From NCBI GenBank assembly GCA_003157675.1, contig PMKG01000354.1:1-8172 (forward strand): 8,172 nucleotides of DNA, given 5' to 3'. This DNA comes from Acidobacteriota bacterium. Lineage in GTDB: Bacteria; Acidobacteriota; Vicinamibacteria; Vicinamibacterales; Fen-181. The position numbers and the translations under genes are program-made. Numbering within the stretch: position 1 is the first letter of the stretch; the number at the start of each line of letters is the position of its first letter. The notes beneath the pieces were generated by a model. That model was given only the letters and a program-made list of their open reading frames with translations, made no database searches and was not told the DNA's origin. Shown here in pieces: positions 1 through 6,599 of this stretch.

Positions 1-696
1 GCACTGCCCGCAGTTGATGCACACCACGTCGCCGAGCGGCTTGTCGAGGTAGGTCGAGATGCGCGTCTGGTCGCTGCGCCCGACCGCCTCGAGGGTGCCC
101 ACCTCCTGCACGTCGATGCAGGTGCGGACGCACCGCCGGCAGAGGATGCACTTGTCCATGTCCCGCACGACCGAGGAGCTGGACCGGTCCACCGGGAAGC
201 GGGACTCGGTCACGTGGCCGAAGCGGTAGAAGTCGACGCCGTACTCCTTCGCCAGCGACTGCAGCTCGCAGTTGTTGTTGCGCTTGCAGCTGTAGCACTC
301 GCCGTAGTGCGTCGAGAGCAGCAGGTCGATCACGTGGCGGCGGGCCTGGCGGACCTTCGGCGTGTGGGTGTGGACCTTGATGGGCGCCGTCACCGGGTAC
401 GCGCACGCCGCCTGCAGCGTCCGCTGGTTCTCGACCTCGACCACGCACACCCGGCACACGCCGGCCACGCAGAGGTCCGGGTGGTGGCAGAGCGTCGGGA
501 TGCGGATGCCGAGCTGCCGCGCGGCGTCGAGCACCGTGGTGCCGAGCGGGACCTTGTGATCCTTGCCGTCGATGGTGACCGACACCAGTCCGCCGATGTA
601 GCCGACGGCGTCGCCGCCGCTCGGCGCGGCCTTCTGGGGTTTCTGGCTGACGGGCGCACGCGAGCAACCGGGTTCCTGTTTGATATCAGCGCTCAT
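1..696 (-). CDS. hydA: NADH-linked [FeFe] hydrogenase catalytic subunit HydA (NuoG-like N-terminal part), 3' end beyond window
   Basis: The visible 232 residues are the electron-relay part of a NuoG/HydA-type subunit that would carry electrons from the NuoF-like partner to a hydrogen-forming site. After a non-conserved N-terminal stretch of about 35 residues comes a plant-type [2Fe-2S] domain with C70, C81, C84 and C98 (Cx10CxxCx13C). Next is the His-Cys [4Fe-4S] motif H130-x3-C134-x2-C137-x5-C143. A two-cluster ferredoxin domain follows, with C183/C186/C189/C193 and C226/C229/C232, where the window ends. The wording of the segments (CHHPDLCVAGVCRVC, SSSSVVRD, DKCILCRRCV, CINCGQC) is, from memory, closer to [FeFe] hydrogenases of the HydA/HndD type than to complex I NuoG. 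The start ATG has a GGAG 8 nt upstream and follows the hydB stop by 15 nt. The H-cluster domain is not in the window. A short HoxU diaphorase subunit of a [NiFe] hydrogenase, also about 240 residues, is the main alternative. Confidence 0.75.
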   Translation of the reverse strand, partial: MSADIKQEPGCSRAPVSQKPQKAAPSGGDAVGYIGGLVSVTIDGKDHKVPLGTTVLDAARQLGIRIPTLCHHPDLCVAGVCRVCVVEVENQRTLQAACAYPVTAPIKVHTHTPKVRQARRHVIDLLLSTHYGECYSCKRNNNCELQSLAKEYGVDFYRFGHVTESRFPVDRSSSSVVRDMDKCILCRRCVRTCIDVQEVGTLEAVGRSDQTRISTYLDKPLGDVVCINCGQC

Positions 697-711
697 GGTT
701 CGTTCTCCGCC

Positions 712-1914
712 TCAGTTGGCCAGCGTGCGGCCCATGATCTCGTCTTTGAAGTGCTTCACGATCGAGACGAACGCGTTCGGGCTCGACTGCCCGAGCCCGC
801 ACTTCGATGCGAGCTGCATCGTCTCGCCGAGCGCGAGGAGTTCCTGGAGGTAGCTCATCGAACACTCGCCGCGCTCCAGCATCTCGACGCCTTCCAGCAG
901 CTTCGTGTTGCCGGCCCGGCATGGGGTGCACTGACCGCACGATTCCTCGACGAAGAACTCCATGAAGTTGCGCGCGACGGCGAGCATGTCGCGTCCCGGC
1001 CCGAAGACGATGATCGAGCCGCCGGTCGAGGCGTCCTCGAACGCGATCTTCCGGCCGAACTCCGAGGCCGGCACGCAGTGGCCGGAGGCGCCGCCGATCT
1101 GCACCGCCTTCGCCCCCTCGCCGCCCACCTTCGCGAGCAGTTCGGCGACGGAGATGCCGAGCGGCACCTCGTAGACGCCCGGCTCCCGGCAGTCGCCCGA
1201 CACGCTCAGCAGCTTGTAGCCGGTGGACGTCTTGGTGCCGATCGCCTTGAACCAGCTCGCGCTGCGGCTCAGGATGCAGACCACCCACGCGAACGTCTCC
1301 ACATTGTTGACGACGGTCGGCTGGCCCTGGAAGCCGGTGTCGACCGGGAACGGCGGGCGGTTGCGGGGCTCGCCGCGGTAGCCTTCGAGCGATTCGATGA
1401 GTGCCGTCTCTTCGCCGCAGACATAGGCGCCGGCGCCCATGTGGATATGAATGTCGAACGTGAAACCGGCGACGCCGCCGATGTCCTTGCCGAGCAGGTT
1501 CTCGCTCCGCCGCCGCGCCAGCACGCTCTCGAGGTGGGGCCTGAGGTAGACGTACTCGCTCCGGAGGTAGAGGATCCCGTGCGGCGCGCCGATCGCCCGC
1601 GCGCCGATCGTCATCCCCTCGAACACCATGTCGGCGTGCTCGGCGAGCAGCACCCGGTCCTTGAACGTGCCCGGCTCGCCCTCGTCCGCGTTGCAGACGA
1701 CGTACTTGGCGCCGCCCGGCTTGACCCTGGCGGCCGCCGCGAGGTTCCACTTGGTGCCGGTCGGGAAGCCGGCGCCGCCGCGGCCACGCAGGGCGCACGC
1801 GCTGACCTCGCCGATGATGTCGGCGCGGCTCATGCCGAGCGCCGCCCGGAGGCCCGACTCCGGCTCGATGCTGTCGAAGGTGAACGGCGTCTTCTTGCTA
1901 TTGACCTGAATCAT
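712..1914 (-). CDS. hydB: NuoF-like NADH/FMN flavoprotein subunit of the hydrogenase (HydB), compact form
   Basis: This 400-residue protein oxidises or reduces NAD(H) at FMN and passes electrons through a [4Fe-4S] cluster to the HydA-like subunit. Visible signatures are the FMN-binding glycine loop GRGGAGFPTG (44-53), the NADEGEPGTFKDR segment (75-87), GAGAYVCGEETAL (160-172) with the RPPFP that follows (186-190), NNVET (203-207), a SLBB-like region around 240-290, and the cluster ligands C326, C329, C332 and C372. The reading frame is open up to 2085, but that part overlaps hydC and reads as low-complexity Arg/Ala sequence. I therefore place the start at the ATG at 1914, 17 nt after the hydC stop, with an AAGGGCAGG purine stretch before it; an adjacent GTG at 1917 is possible. 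HydB and HndC subunits of bifurcating hydrogenases are usually near 600 residues because of an N-terminal [2Fe-2S] thioredoxin-like domain and a C-terminal 2[4Fe-4S] domain. Both are absent here. HoxF-type or formate-dehydrogenase-type diaphorase roles remain possible. Confidence 0.85.
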   Translation of the reverse strand: MIQVNSKKTPFTFDSIEPESGLRAALGMSRADIIGEVSACALRGRGGAGFPTGTKWNLAAAARVKPGGAKYVVCNADEGEPGTFKDRVLLAEHADMVFEGMTIGARAIGAPHGILYLRSEYVYLRPHLESVLARRRSENLLGKDIGGVAGFTFDIHIHMGAGAYVCGEETALIESLEGYRGEPRNRPPFPVDTGFQGQPTVVNNVETFAWVVCILSRSASWFKAIGTKTSTGYKLLSVSGDCREPGVYEVPLGISVAELLAKVGGEGAKAVQIGGASGHCVPASEFGRKIAFEDASTGGSIIVFGPGRDMLAVARNFMEFFVEESCGQCTPCRAGNTKLLEGVEMLERGECSMSYLQELLALGETMQLASKCGLGQSSPNAFVSIVKHFKDEIMGRTLAN

Positions 1915-1931
1915 CACGTCCTGCCCTTCGC

Positions 1932-2444
1932 CTAGGAGTGCGCGGCCTGGCGCGCGTGCGCGCCGAAGGTGCTCTTGCACTCGTCGATGATCTGGTGCAC
2001 CTGCTCGGGCGTCACCCGCGTGTAGACGCGGTCGTTGACGAGCAGCGCCGGCCCCTGGTCGCACATGCCGAGGCAGCTGGCCCACTCGAGACCGAATCGC
2101 CCGTCCCCGGTCGTCTCCCCGAAGGCGATCCCCAGGTCGTTCTCGAGCTGGCGCGCGACGCGCGACTTGCCGCCGAGCTCACACGAAATCGTCCGGCACA
2201 GCCTGAAGACGAAGCGCCCCTTCGTCGGCTGGCGCAGGAAGGCGTAGAACGAGGTGACGCCGTACACCTCGGCGGGGTGGATGCCCAGTTCGTCGGCCAC
2301 CACCTGCATCGCGAAATCGGACACCGTCGTGTGCCGCTTCTGCAGCTCCTGCAGCACCGGGATGAGCGCGCTGCGGTCGTGCCCGTGCTGCGCGACGATC
2401 TCGCGGATGTCTTCCTGCAGTCGTTGCTGCTGCCCTACTAGCAT
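1932..2444 (-). CDS. hydC: NuoE-like thioredoxin-fold [2Fe-2S] subunit (HydC)
   Basis: This 170-residue protein has the usual length and layout of the 24-kDa NuoE/HydC/HoxE family. An N-terminal helical bundle (about 1-70, including the LQELQKRHTTVSD and HPAEVYGVTSFYAF segments) is followed by a thioredoxin-like domain. The four [2Fe-2S] ligands are visible as C83 and C88 (CRTISC) and C124 and C128 (CLGMC). It should dock on the NuoF-like subunit encoded directly downstream and share in its NAD(H) electron transfer in the cytoplasm. The start ATG at 2444 is supported by AGGGGG 7 nt upstream (2451-2456). The gene starts 13 nt after the receiver-gene stop, so the two are almost certainly co-transcribed. 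The family call is secure. Assignment to a hydrogenase rather than to another NADH-linked enzyme depends on the neighbouring HydA-like gene. Confidence 0.9.
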   Translation of the reverse strand: MLVGQQQRLQEDIREIVAQHGHDRSALIPVLQELQKRHTTVSDFAMQVVADELGIHPAEVYGVTSFYAFLRQPTKGRFVFRLCRTISCELGGKSRVARQLENDLGIAFGETTGDGRFGLEWASCLGMCDQGPALLVNDRVYTRVTPEQVHQIIDECKSTFGAHARQAAHS

Positions 2445-2457
2445 CGTCGTCCCCCTG

Positions 2458-2832
2458 TTACCTGTTGGCCAGCAACTCGTTGACCTTCCCGATGAGCAGA
2501 TCCGGCTGGATCGGCTTCTCGAAGAAGGCGTTGACCGGCACCAGCTCCTGGTCCTCGTCGTACTTGAAGCCGGTCACCCGGCCCACGCTCGTCAGCATCA
2601 GGATCGGCGTCTCGCACCCCTGCCGGCGCAGCTCCTGCGCCATGGCAATCCCGTCGTCGGCCTGTTCCATCATGACGTCGAGGATGATGAGGTCCGGGTT
2701 GCCCTCCTCGATGGCCTGCATGCCGTCGGCGCGGTTGGACGCCGTCTGCACCTCGTGCTGCGCCTTCTTCAGGAAGAGCGACGTCGTGAAGGTGATGTCC
2801 GGGTCGTCGTCCACGATCAGAATCTTGGCCAT
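2458..2832 (-). CDS. Stand-alone response-regulator receiver protein linked to the hydrogenase operon
   Basis: This 124-residue, single-domain CheY-like protein has no DNA-binding or enzymatic output domain. The acidic pocket residues D8 and D9 (ILIVDDDPD), the phospho-acceptor D52 (LIILDVMM), the switch residue T81 (LMLTS) and the conserved K106 (FFEKP) are all present, so phosphorylation should be possible. Two details differ from the textbook receiver. The usual MPxMDG loop reads MMEQADDG. The segment between T81 and K106 is 25 positions apart, compared with about 22 in CheY, and reads GRVTGFKYDEDQELVPVNAF, which does not look like the normal helix 4. A GAGGGA lies about 8 nt before the start ATG. 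Its likely partner is the histidine kinase encoded upstream on the same strand, and it is transcribed with hydCBA. What it acts on is not visible; a protein-protein output is inferred. Confidence 0.9.
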   Translation of the reverse strand: MAKILIVDDDPDITFTTSLFLKKAQHEVQTASNRADGMQAIEEGNPDLIILDVMMEQADDGIAMAQELRRQGCETPILMLTSVGRVTGFKYDEDQELVPVNAFFEKPIQPDLLIGKVNELLANR

Positions 2833-2951
2833 GACGTGGTCCCTCTCTCAGGTCGGAATCGGCACGCCGGGGCGCACTCTCCCGGCGCAGGAAGACGTGA
2901 CCGCTGGCTATCGGCGGGTACGCGACGCCGACGTGGAGGCTACTGGCGGGC

Positions 2952-2969
2952 TTGTGACAACAGGCACAA
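2952..2969. promoter_or_regulatory. CRP/FNR-superfamily-like operator, site 1
   Basis: The sequence TTGTG-N8-CACAA is an inverted repeat with 5-bp arms. Read as a CRP-type site it is TGTGA-CAACAG-GCACA, matching 9 of 10 consensus positions of TGTGA-N6-TCACA. It lies in the kinase-receiver gap, upstream of the receiver-hydCBA genes. Its centre (2960.5) is 22 bp from that of site 2, about two helical turns, so both would face the same side of the DNA. The regulator is not encoded in the window. Binding is inferred from sequence form only. Confidence 0.5.
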
Positions 2970-2972
2970 TCG

Positions 2973-2992
2973 GCTGTGCTCCGCGTCACAGC
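2973..2992. promoter_or_regulatory. CRP/FNR-superfamily-like operator, site 2
   Basis: The sequence GCTGTG-N8-CACAGC is a perfect 6-bp-arm inverted repeat. Its core reads TGTGC-TCCGCG-TCACA, 9 of 10 positions of the CRP-type consensus. Its half-sites (TGTGC and TCACA) are the same pair as in site 1, but in the opposite orientation. It overlaps the predicted start point of the candidate promoter at 2997-3026, an arrangement typical of repression of that promoter. It could instead activate a promoter nearer the receiver gene. Confidence 0.5.
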
Positions 2993-2996
2993 TGGC

Positions 2997-3026
2997 ATTC
3001 TATCTGCTTCCGGGCCCGATACGCAA
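2997..3026 (-). promoter_or_regulatory. Candidate sigma70-like promoter for receiver-hydCBA
   Basis: On the minus strand, TTGCGT (3026-3021) is followed after 18 bp by TAGAAT (3002-2997, 5 of 6 matches to TATAAT), with transcription predicted to begin near 2990. The -35 box starts 1 nt after the kinase stop codon. The -35 match is weak (TTG only) and the spacer holds a CGGGCCCG palindrome. The 195-bp gap, compared with 13-17 bp between the downstream genes, supports a separate promoter here. An unlocated promoter closer to the receiver gene is equally possible. Confidence 0.35.
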
Positions 3027-3027
3027 C

Positions 3028-4863
3028 TCAGACCGCCAGAGGCAGCACGACGGTGAAGGTGGTCCCCACCCCTTCGCGGCTCTCGACGTTGACCCGGCCG
3101 CCGTACCGATCCACCAGGTCCTTGACGATGGTGAGGCCGAGCCCCGTCCCCGCCTCGTCCAGGGCCTTGGCGTTCTTCGCGCGATAGAACTCCTGGAACA
3201 GCTTGGGGAGGCTCTCGGCCGGGATCCCGATCCCGGTGTCGGCCACGGCGAGCCTGGCAGAGGCTCCGTCCACCGCCAACGAGACGGTGACGCTGCCGGC
3301 GACGGTATATTTCACGGCGTTGCCGACCAGGTTCGTGACGACCCGATCGAGGTCCGCCGGGTCGGCCAGCACGTCGATCGGCGTGGCGGGCAGGTCGGCG
3401 GAGAGCGTGATCCCCTTGGCGGCGGCCCGTGCCTGCAGCGGTTCGCACACCTCGGTCACCAGCGCGCCGAGCGGCACGCGGCGCCGCTCGGTCGGCTGGG
3501 CCAGGGCCTTGCCCGCGGCAAGGTCCAGCAGGTCGTTGACGAGCGACTTGAGCGCCTGGACGCGCTTGATCGCCCGGTTCACGACTTCGATGTGCTCGGC
3601 CGAGAGCTGTCCCACGTAGCCGCTGGCGAGCGCGGTCAGCAGGCTCTCGGTCACGTTGATCGGCGAGCGCAGCTCGTGGGTGGCCGCGCGCACGAAGCGC
3701 GACTTCTCGCGGTCCATCTCCTCGAGCATCTGGTAGGCCTGCGCGTTCTCGATGGCGACCACACCGTGCGCGGCGACCAGCTCCAGGAAGGCGGCGTCCT
3801 CGTCGCTGAACTTGTGCCCTTCGCCGCCGTAGGCGCGCAGCACGCCGAGCGGCCCGCTCTTCCCCGAGAGCGGCACCGACAGCATCGACTCGATCCCCTC
3901 TTCCCGGACCCGGTTCCGGTTCCAGACCCGGGGGTCCTCAGTGGCGTCGTCGACGAACAGCGGCTCCCCGGCCAGCGTGGCCTGGTCGAGGCGGGAACGG
4001 GTGAACTCCTGCGGCACCCGCTCGACGTACTGATCGCTCAACCCGTAGGTGGCGGCAAACGCCACCTGCTTGCGCTCCGGGTCGAGAAGGCGGAGGGCCG
4101 CGCCCTTGCAGTCGAGCACGCGCGTGGCCGATTCCACGAGGCGGTTCAGCACCGTCTGCAGGTCGAGCGTCGCCGTCGCGTCCCGCACGCTTTCGTACAG
4201 CCCACCGATCTCCTTCTCGCGGCGCCGCAGACGCACGGAGATCGCCACGCAGAAATAAGCGAGCACGAAACACGCCGCCGTGAAGAAGGTCAGCACGCTC
4301 GCGATGAACACCGGGTCGCGGTGCCGCGAGGCCCCGTAGAGCGCCACGTGCGGGATGATGCCGGCGTACTCGAGGACGGTGACCAGCGCGACCAGCGCCG
4401 GCGCCAGCGCCACCTGCAGGTAGGCCTTCGCGTGCGGCAGGAGCAGCGCCGAGATCGAGATGTGGAAGAGGAAGAAGATGATGACCGGGCTCTCGATGCC
4501 GCCCGAGAGCGCGGTCAGCGCGGTCATCGCGAGCCAGTCGAGGCCGATCTGCACGCGGGCGAAGCGCGCGTACTCGGGCGGCGAGTCGGGCAGCGTCCGG
4601 CCGAACCGCCCGAGCCACCAGCGCAGGCCGGCGTTGTAGACGAGGATGAAGAACCCGACGGCGCTCAGCGAGGCCGCGGGAACCGGCAGCTTCAGGATCC
4701 TGGTCGCCACGAGCGCGGCCAGCACGACTCCGATACCGGCCCCCCACCGCATCGACACCAGCCAGCCGAGGCTGTTCACCAGCTCCTGCTCGGCGAGCGT
4801 CAGCCGGCGGCCGTCACTCTCGACCGTCCTTGCGGCGCTGTCAGCGGACCCTGTGTCGGACAT
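3028..4863 (-). CDS. Six-TM GAF-domain sensor histidine kinase
   Basis: This 611-residue membrane sensor kinase probably phosphorylates the stand-alone receiver encoded next on the same strand. About six hydrophobic segments occupy residues 40-210 (roughly 40-58, 63-80, 104-120, 126-143, 148-170 and 185-210), followed by a basic stretch (RLRRREKE) that places the rest in the cytoplasm. A GAF domain covers about 229-375 (ATLDLQTVLNRLVESA, then SMLSVPLSGKSGPLGVLRAY, ending in VVAIENAQAY). The HisKA dimerisation helix carries the phospho-acceptor H396 (ATHELRSP). The HATPase domain has the N box around N511-N515 (NLVGNAVKYT), the G1 box DTGIGIP (542-548) and the G2 box GTGLGL (572-577). All catalytic motifs are intact. 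The start ATG lies 27 nt after the stop of the M20 amidohydrolase gene; only a weak purine stretch precedes it. The ligand sensed by the membrane or GAF region is unknown. Its position before a hydrogenase operon suggests, but does not show, a redox or gas-related signal. Confidence 0.92.
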   Translation of the reverse strand: MSDTGSADSAARTVESDGRRLTLAEQELVNSLGWLVSMRWGAGIGVVLAALVATRILKLPVPAASLSAVGFFILVYNAGLRWWLGRFGRTLPDSPPEYARFARVQIGLDWLAMTALTALSGGIESPVIIFFLFHISISALLLPHAKAYLQVALAPALVALVTVLEYAGIIPHVALYGASRHRDPVFIASVLTFFTAACFVLAYFCVAISVRLRRREKEIGGLYESVRDATATLDLQTVLNRLVESATRVLDCKGAALRLLDPERKQVAFAATYGLSDQYVERVPQEFTRSRLDQATLAGEPLFVDDATEDPRVWNRNRVREEGIESMLSVPLSGKSGPLGVLRAYGGEGHKFSDEDAAFLELVAAHGVVAIENAQAYQMLEEMDREKSRFVRAATHELRSPINVTESLLTALASGYVGQLSAEHIEVVNRAIKRVQALKSLVNDLLDLAAGKALAQPTERRRVPLGALVTEVCEPLQARAAAKGITLSADLPATPIDVLADPADLDRVVTNLVGNAVKYTVAGSVTVSLAVDGASARLAVADTGIGIPAESLPKLFQEFYRAKNAKALDEAGTGLGLTIVKDLVDRYGGRVNVESREGVGTTFTVVLPLAV

Positions 4864-4890
4864 GGTCGTTGGCCGTCTCTGCCGGAATCC

Positions 4891-6552
4891 TCAGTGCTTC
4901 ACCGCGTCGGCTGGCGGGTAGGGGATCCCGAGCTGTTCGAGGTACGTCTTGTACTTCGTCGGGTCGTAATAGAACTGCTTCATCTCCGGCCGCAACTGCT
5001 GCATCAGCTTGTCGTTCAACCAGACGGCCGGCTTGTCGTTGAGGCCGGGGAACGGCTGGTAGGTCATCGTCTTGCCCTGCACGTTCCGGAAGTAGTCCCA
5101 CGCCTGCTGCACCAGCTCCGGCTTGAGTAGGAAGTCGGCGGCCGTCATCGCCTCGACCTTCGCCCCCGTCGTCACGCCCTTGTGCGCGACGGGCGTCGCC
5201 TCGGCAATCGCGGCCGACCAGTGGTGGAACGTCATGCCGGGGATGTTCCCCGGGTAGCGCAGCGTCACCGTCGGCACCGACCACGAGACGTCGCCGATGT
5301 CGTCCGAGCCGCCGCCGCGGTTGTCCTCGGCGCGGACCGGCCCGTCCAGGGTACCGACCTCGGTCGCCAGCCCCTGCTCGGGGACCTTCATGTTCCGCTG
5401 CACAAGCTTCGCGAACGCCTGGTCGGCCTCGCTCCACTTCGGCATCCCGACCTTCCGCATATTCGCGAACATCGTCTCGGCCACCGTCTTGTTCATGTGC
5501 TGCGGCCAGGCCGATCCGAGCAGCCGCGAGGAGACCTTCGTCTCGGTCATCAGCGCCGCGCCGTCGGCCATCTGGTTGCCGATGGCCCACATCTCCTTGA
5601 TGTGCGGGTAGTCGATTTCGCGGAAGTAGTACCACACGCTGGCCGTGGGCGGGACGACGTTGGGCTGTCCGCCGCCGTCGGTGATGACATAGTGCGAGCG
5701 TTGCGAGAGCCGGAGGTGCTCGCGGCGGAAGTTCCAGCCGACGTCCATCAGCTCCACCGCGTCGAGCGCACTTCGTCCGAGCCAGGGCGTCGCGCCGGCG
5801 TGAGCGCTGCGGCCGGTGAAGGTGTACTCGACCGACACGGCGCCAGTCCCGCCGGCCTCACCCCAGCTCACGCCCATGCCGGCCGCGATGTGCGCGAAGA
5901 GGCAGATGTCGACGTCCTTGAACACGCCCGCCTTGGCGTACTGCGCCTTTCCGCCGAGCAGTTCCTCGGCGATGCCCGGCCACACGAGGATCGTCCCGGA
6001 GATCTTCTCGCGCTCCATGACCGCCTTGAGGGCCAGGGCGGCGGTGATCGTCAGCGGGATACCGGTGTTGTGCCCCTCGCCGTGGCCCGGCGCCCCCTCG
6101 ATGAGCGGCTTCTGGTAGGGCACGCCAGGCTGCTGGGACGTGCCGAGCAGGCTGTCGACGTCGGAGCCGAGCGCGATGACCGGCTTGCCCGATCCCCAGC
6201 GCGCGGTCCAGCCGGTCGGCATGCCGGCCACGTTCTCTTCGATCGTGAAGCCGTGATTCCTCAGGATCCCCGTGCAGTACTTCTTGGTCTCGAACTCCTG
6301 GAATCCGGGCTCGGCGAAGCTGAAGAGCGAGTCCACCATCTGCTGCGTGAGATCCTTCATCCCGTCGATCTCGCGAGCGAGGTCGCTCTTGATCCGCTCA
6401 ATCCTGGCGTCGGCCGCCGAGACGGGGGCGGGCTTCGTCGTCCGCGCGGACGCCTGCCCGGCGGCGGGCACCTTGTCCTGGGAGGCCGCGAATCCGACGA
6501 GGGAGATGAACACTACGAGCGAAACGGTCATCAGCACGCGAGACGGACGCAT
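4891..6552 (-). CDS. Secreted M20-family amidohydrolase/peptidase (AbgB-like)
   Basis: This 553-residue protein resembles M20D amidohydrolases such as AbgB, which cleave amide bonds of N-acylated or aminobenzoyl amino acids with bound metal. A signal peptide is visible at about residues 1-24 (basic start, then a hydrophobic LMTVSLVVFISLVGFA core, with small residues before SQDK), so it acts in the periplasm or outside. Visible M20 features are GSDVDSL (129-135), GHGEGHN (156-162), the AEE pair (E196/E197), H221, the dimerisation-domain segment GRSAHAGATPWLGRSALDAV (247-266), GGSDDIGDVSW (414-424) and the late histidines H443/H444. The usual M20D metal cysteine in GHxCGHN is replaced by E159. 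A C-terminal tail of about 70 residues runs beyond the expected end of the fold. An AAGGAG (6558-6563) 5 nt before the ATG fixes the start. The gene is divergent from the YheT-like hydrolase and lies on the same strand as the kinase, 27 nt ahead. The substrate cannot be told from sequence. Confidence 0.88.
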   Translation of the reverse strand: MRPSRVLMTVSLVVFISLVGFAASQDKVPAAGQASARTTKPAPVSAADARIERIKSDLAREIDGMKDLTQQMVDSLFSFAEPGFQEFETKKYCTGILRNHGFTIEENVAGMPTGWTARWGSGKPVIALGSDVDSLLGTSQQPGVPYQKPLIEGAPGHGEGHNTGIPLTITAALALKAVMEREKISGTILVWPGIAEELLGGKAQYAKAGVFKDVDICLFAHIAAGMGVSWGEAGGTGAVSVEYTFTGRSAHAGATPWLGRSALDAVELMDVGWNFRREHLRLSQRSHYVITDGGGQPNVVPPTASVWYYFREIDYPHIKEMWAIGNQMADGAALMTETKVSSRLLGSAWPQHMNKTVAETMFANMRKVGMPKWSEADQAFAKLVQRNMKVPEQGLATEVGTLDGPVRAEDNRGGGSDDIGDVSWSVPTVTLRYPGNIPGMTFHHWSAAIAEATPVAHKGVTTGAKVEAMTAADFLLKPELVQQAWDYFRNVQGKTMTYQPFPGLNDKPAVWLNDKLMQQLRPEMKQFYYDPTKYKTYLEQLGIPYPPADAVKH

Positions 6553-6599
6553 GGCTACTCCTTGCCTGGGGAAGCGCGAGCGTAGTCTACTTAGAAGAA

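Noticed and set aside
214..1935. Plus-strand open frame of 573 codons opposite hydA and hydB.
   Set aside because: It has low-complexity Ala/Arg/Asp/Val-rich translation and no recognisable motif. The opposite strand carries clear iron-sulfur and FMN motifs.
1915..2085. N-terminal extension of the hydB frame to an ATG at 2085.
   Set aside because: It would overlap hydC by more than 150 bp and translates to low-complexity Arg/Ala/Gly sequence. The ATG at 1914 has suitable spacing and a purine-rich leader.
2814..2996. A small minus-strand frame in the kinase-receiver gap with a CACCHK motif resembling a haem-type or metal-binding site.
   Set aside because: The frame runs on out of phase into the receiver gene with no stop at a sensible place and no Shine-Dalgarno sequence. 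The motif is most likely chance, and the same bases make the CRP-like palindromes.
3011..3018. CGGGCCCG palindrome just after the kinase stop, as a possible terminator.
   Set aside because: The stem is too short, has no loop, and no T-run follows on the minus strand.
2254..5130. Very long plus-strand open frame (958 codons) opposite the kinase and receiver genes.
   Set aside because: It is rich in Arg, His, Val and Leu with no domain motif, and lies antisense to genes with intact catalytic motifs. It is what GC-rich third-position bias produces.
5182..6585. Plus-strand open frame of 467 codons opposite the M20 gene.
   Set aside because: It is an Arg/His/Val/Leu-rich shadow with no motif. 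The minus strand has a signal peptide, M20 motifs and a strong Shine-Dalgarno sequence.
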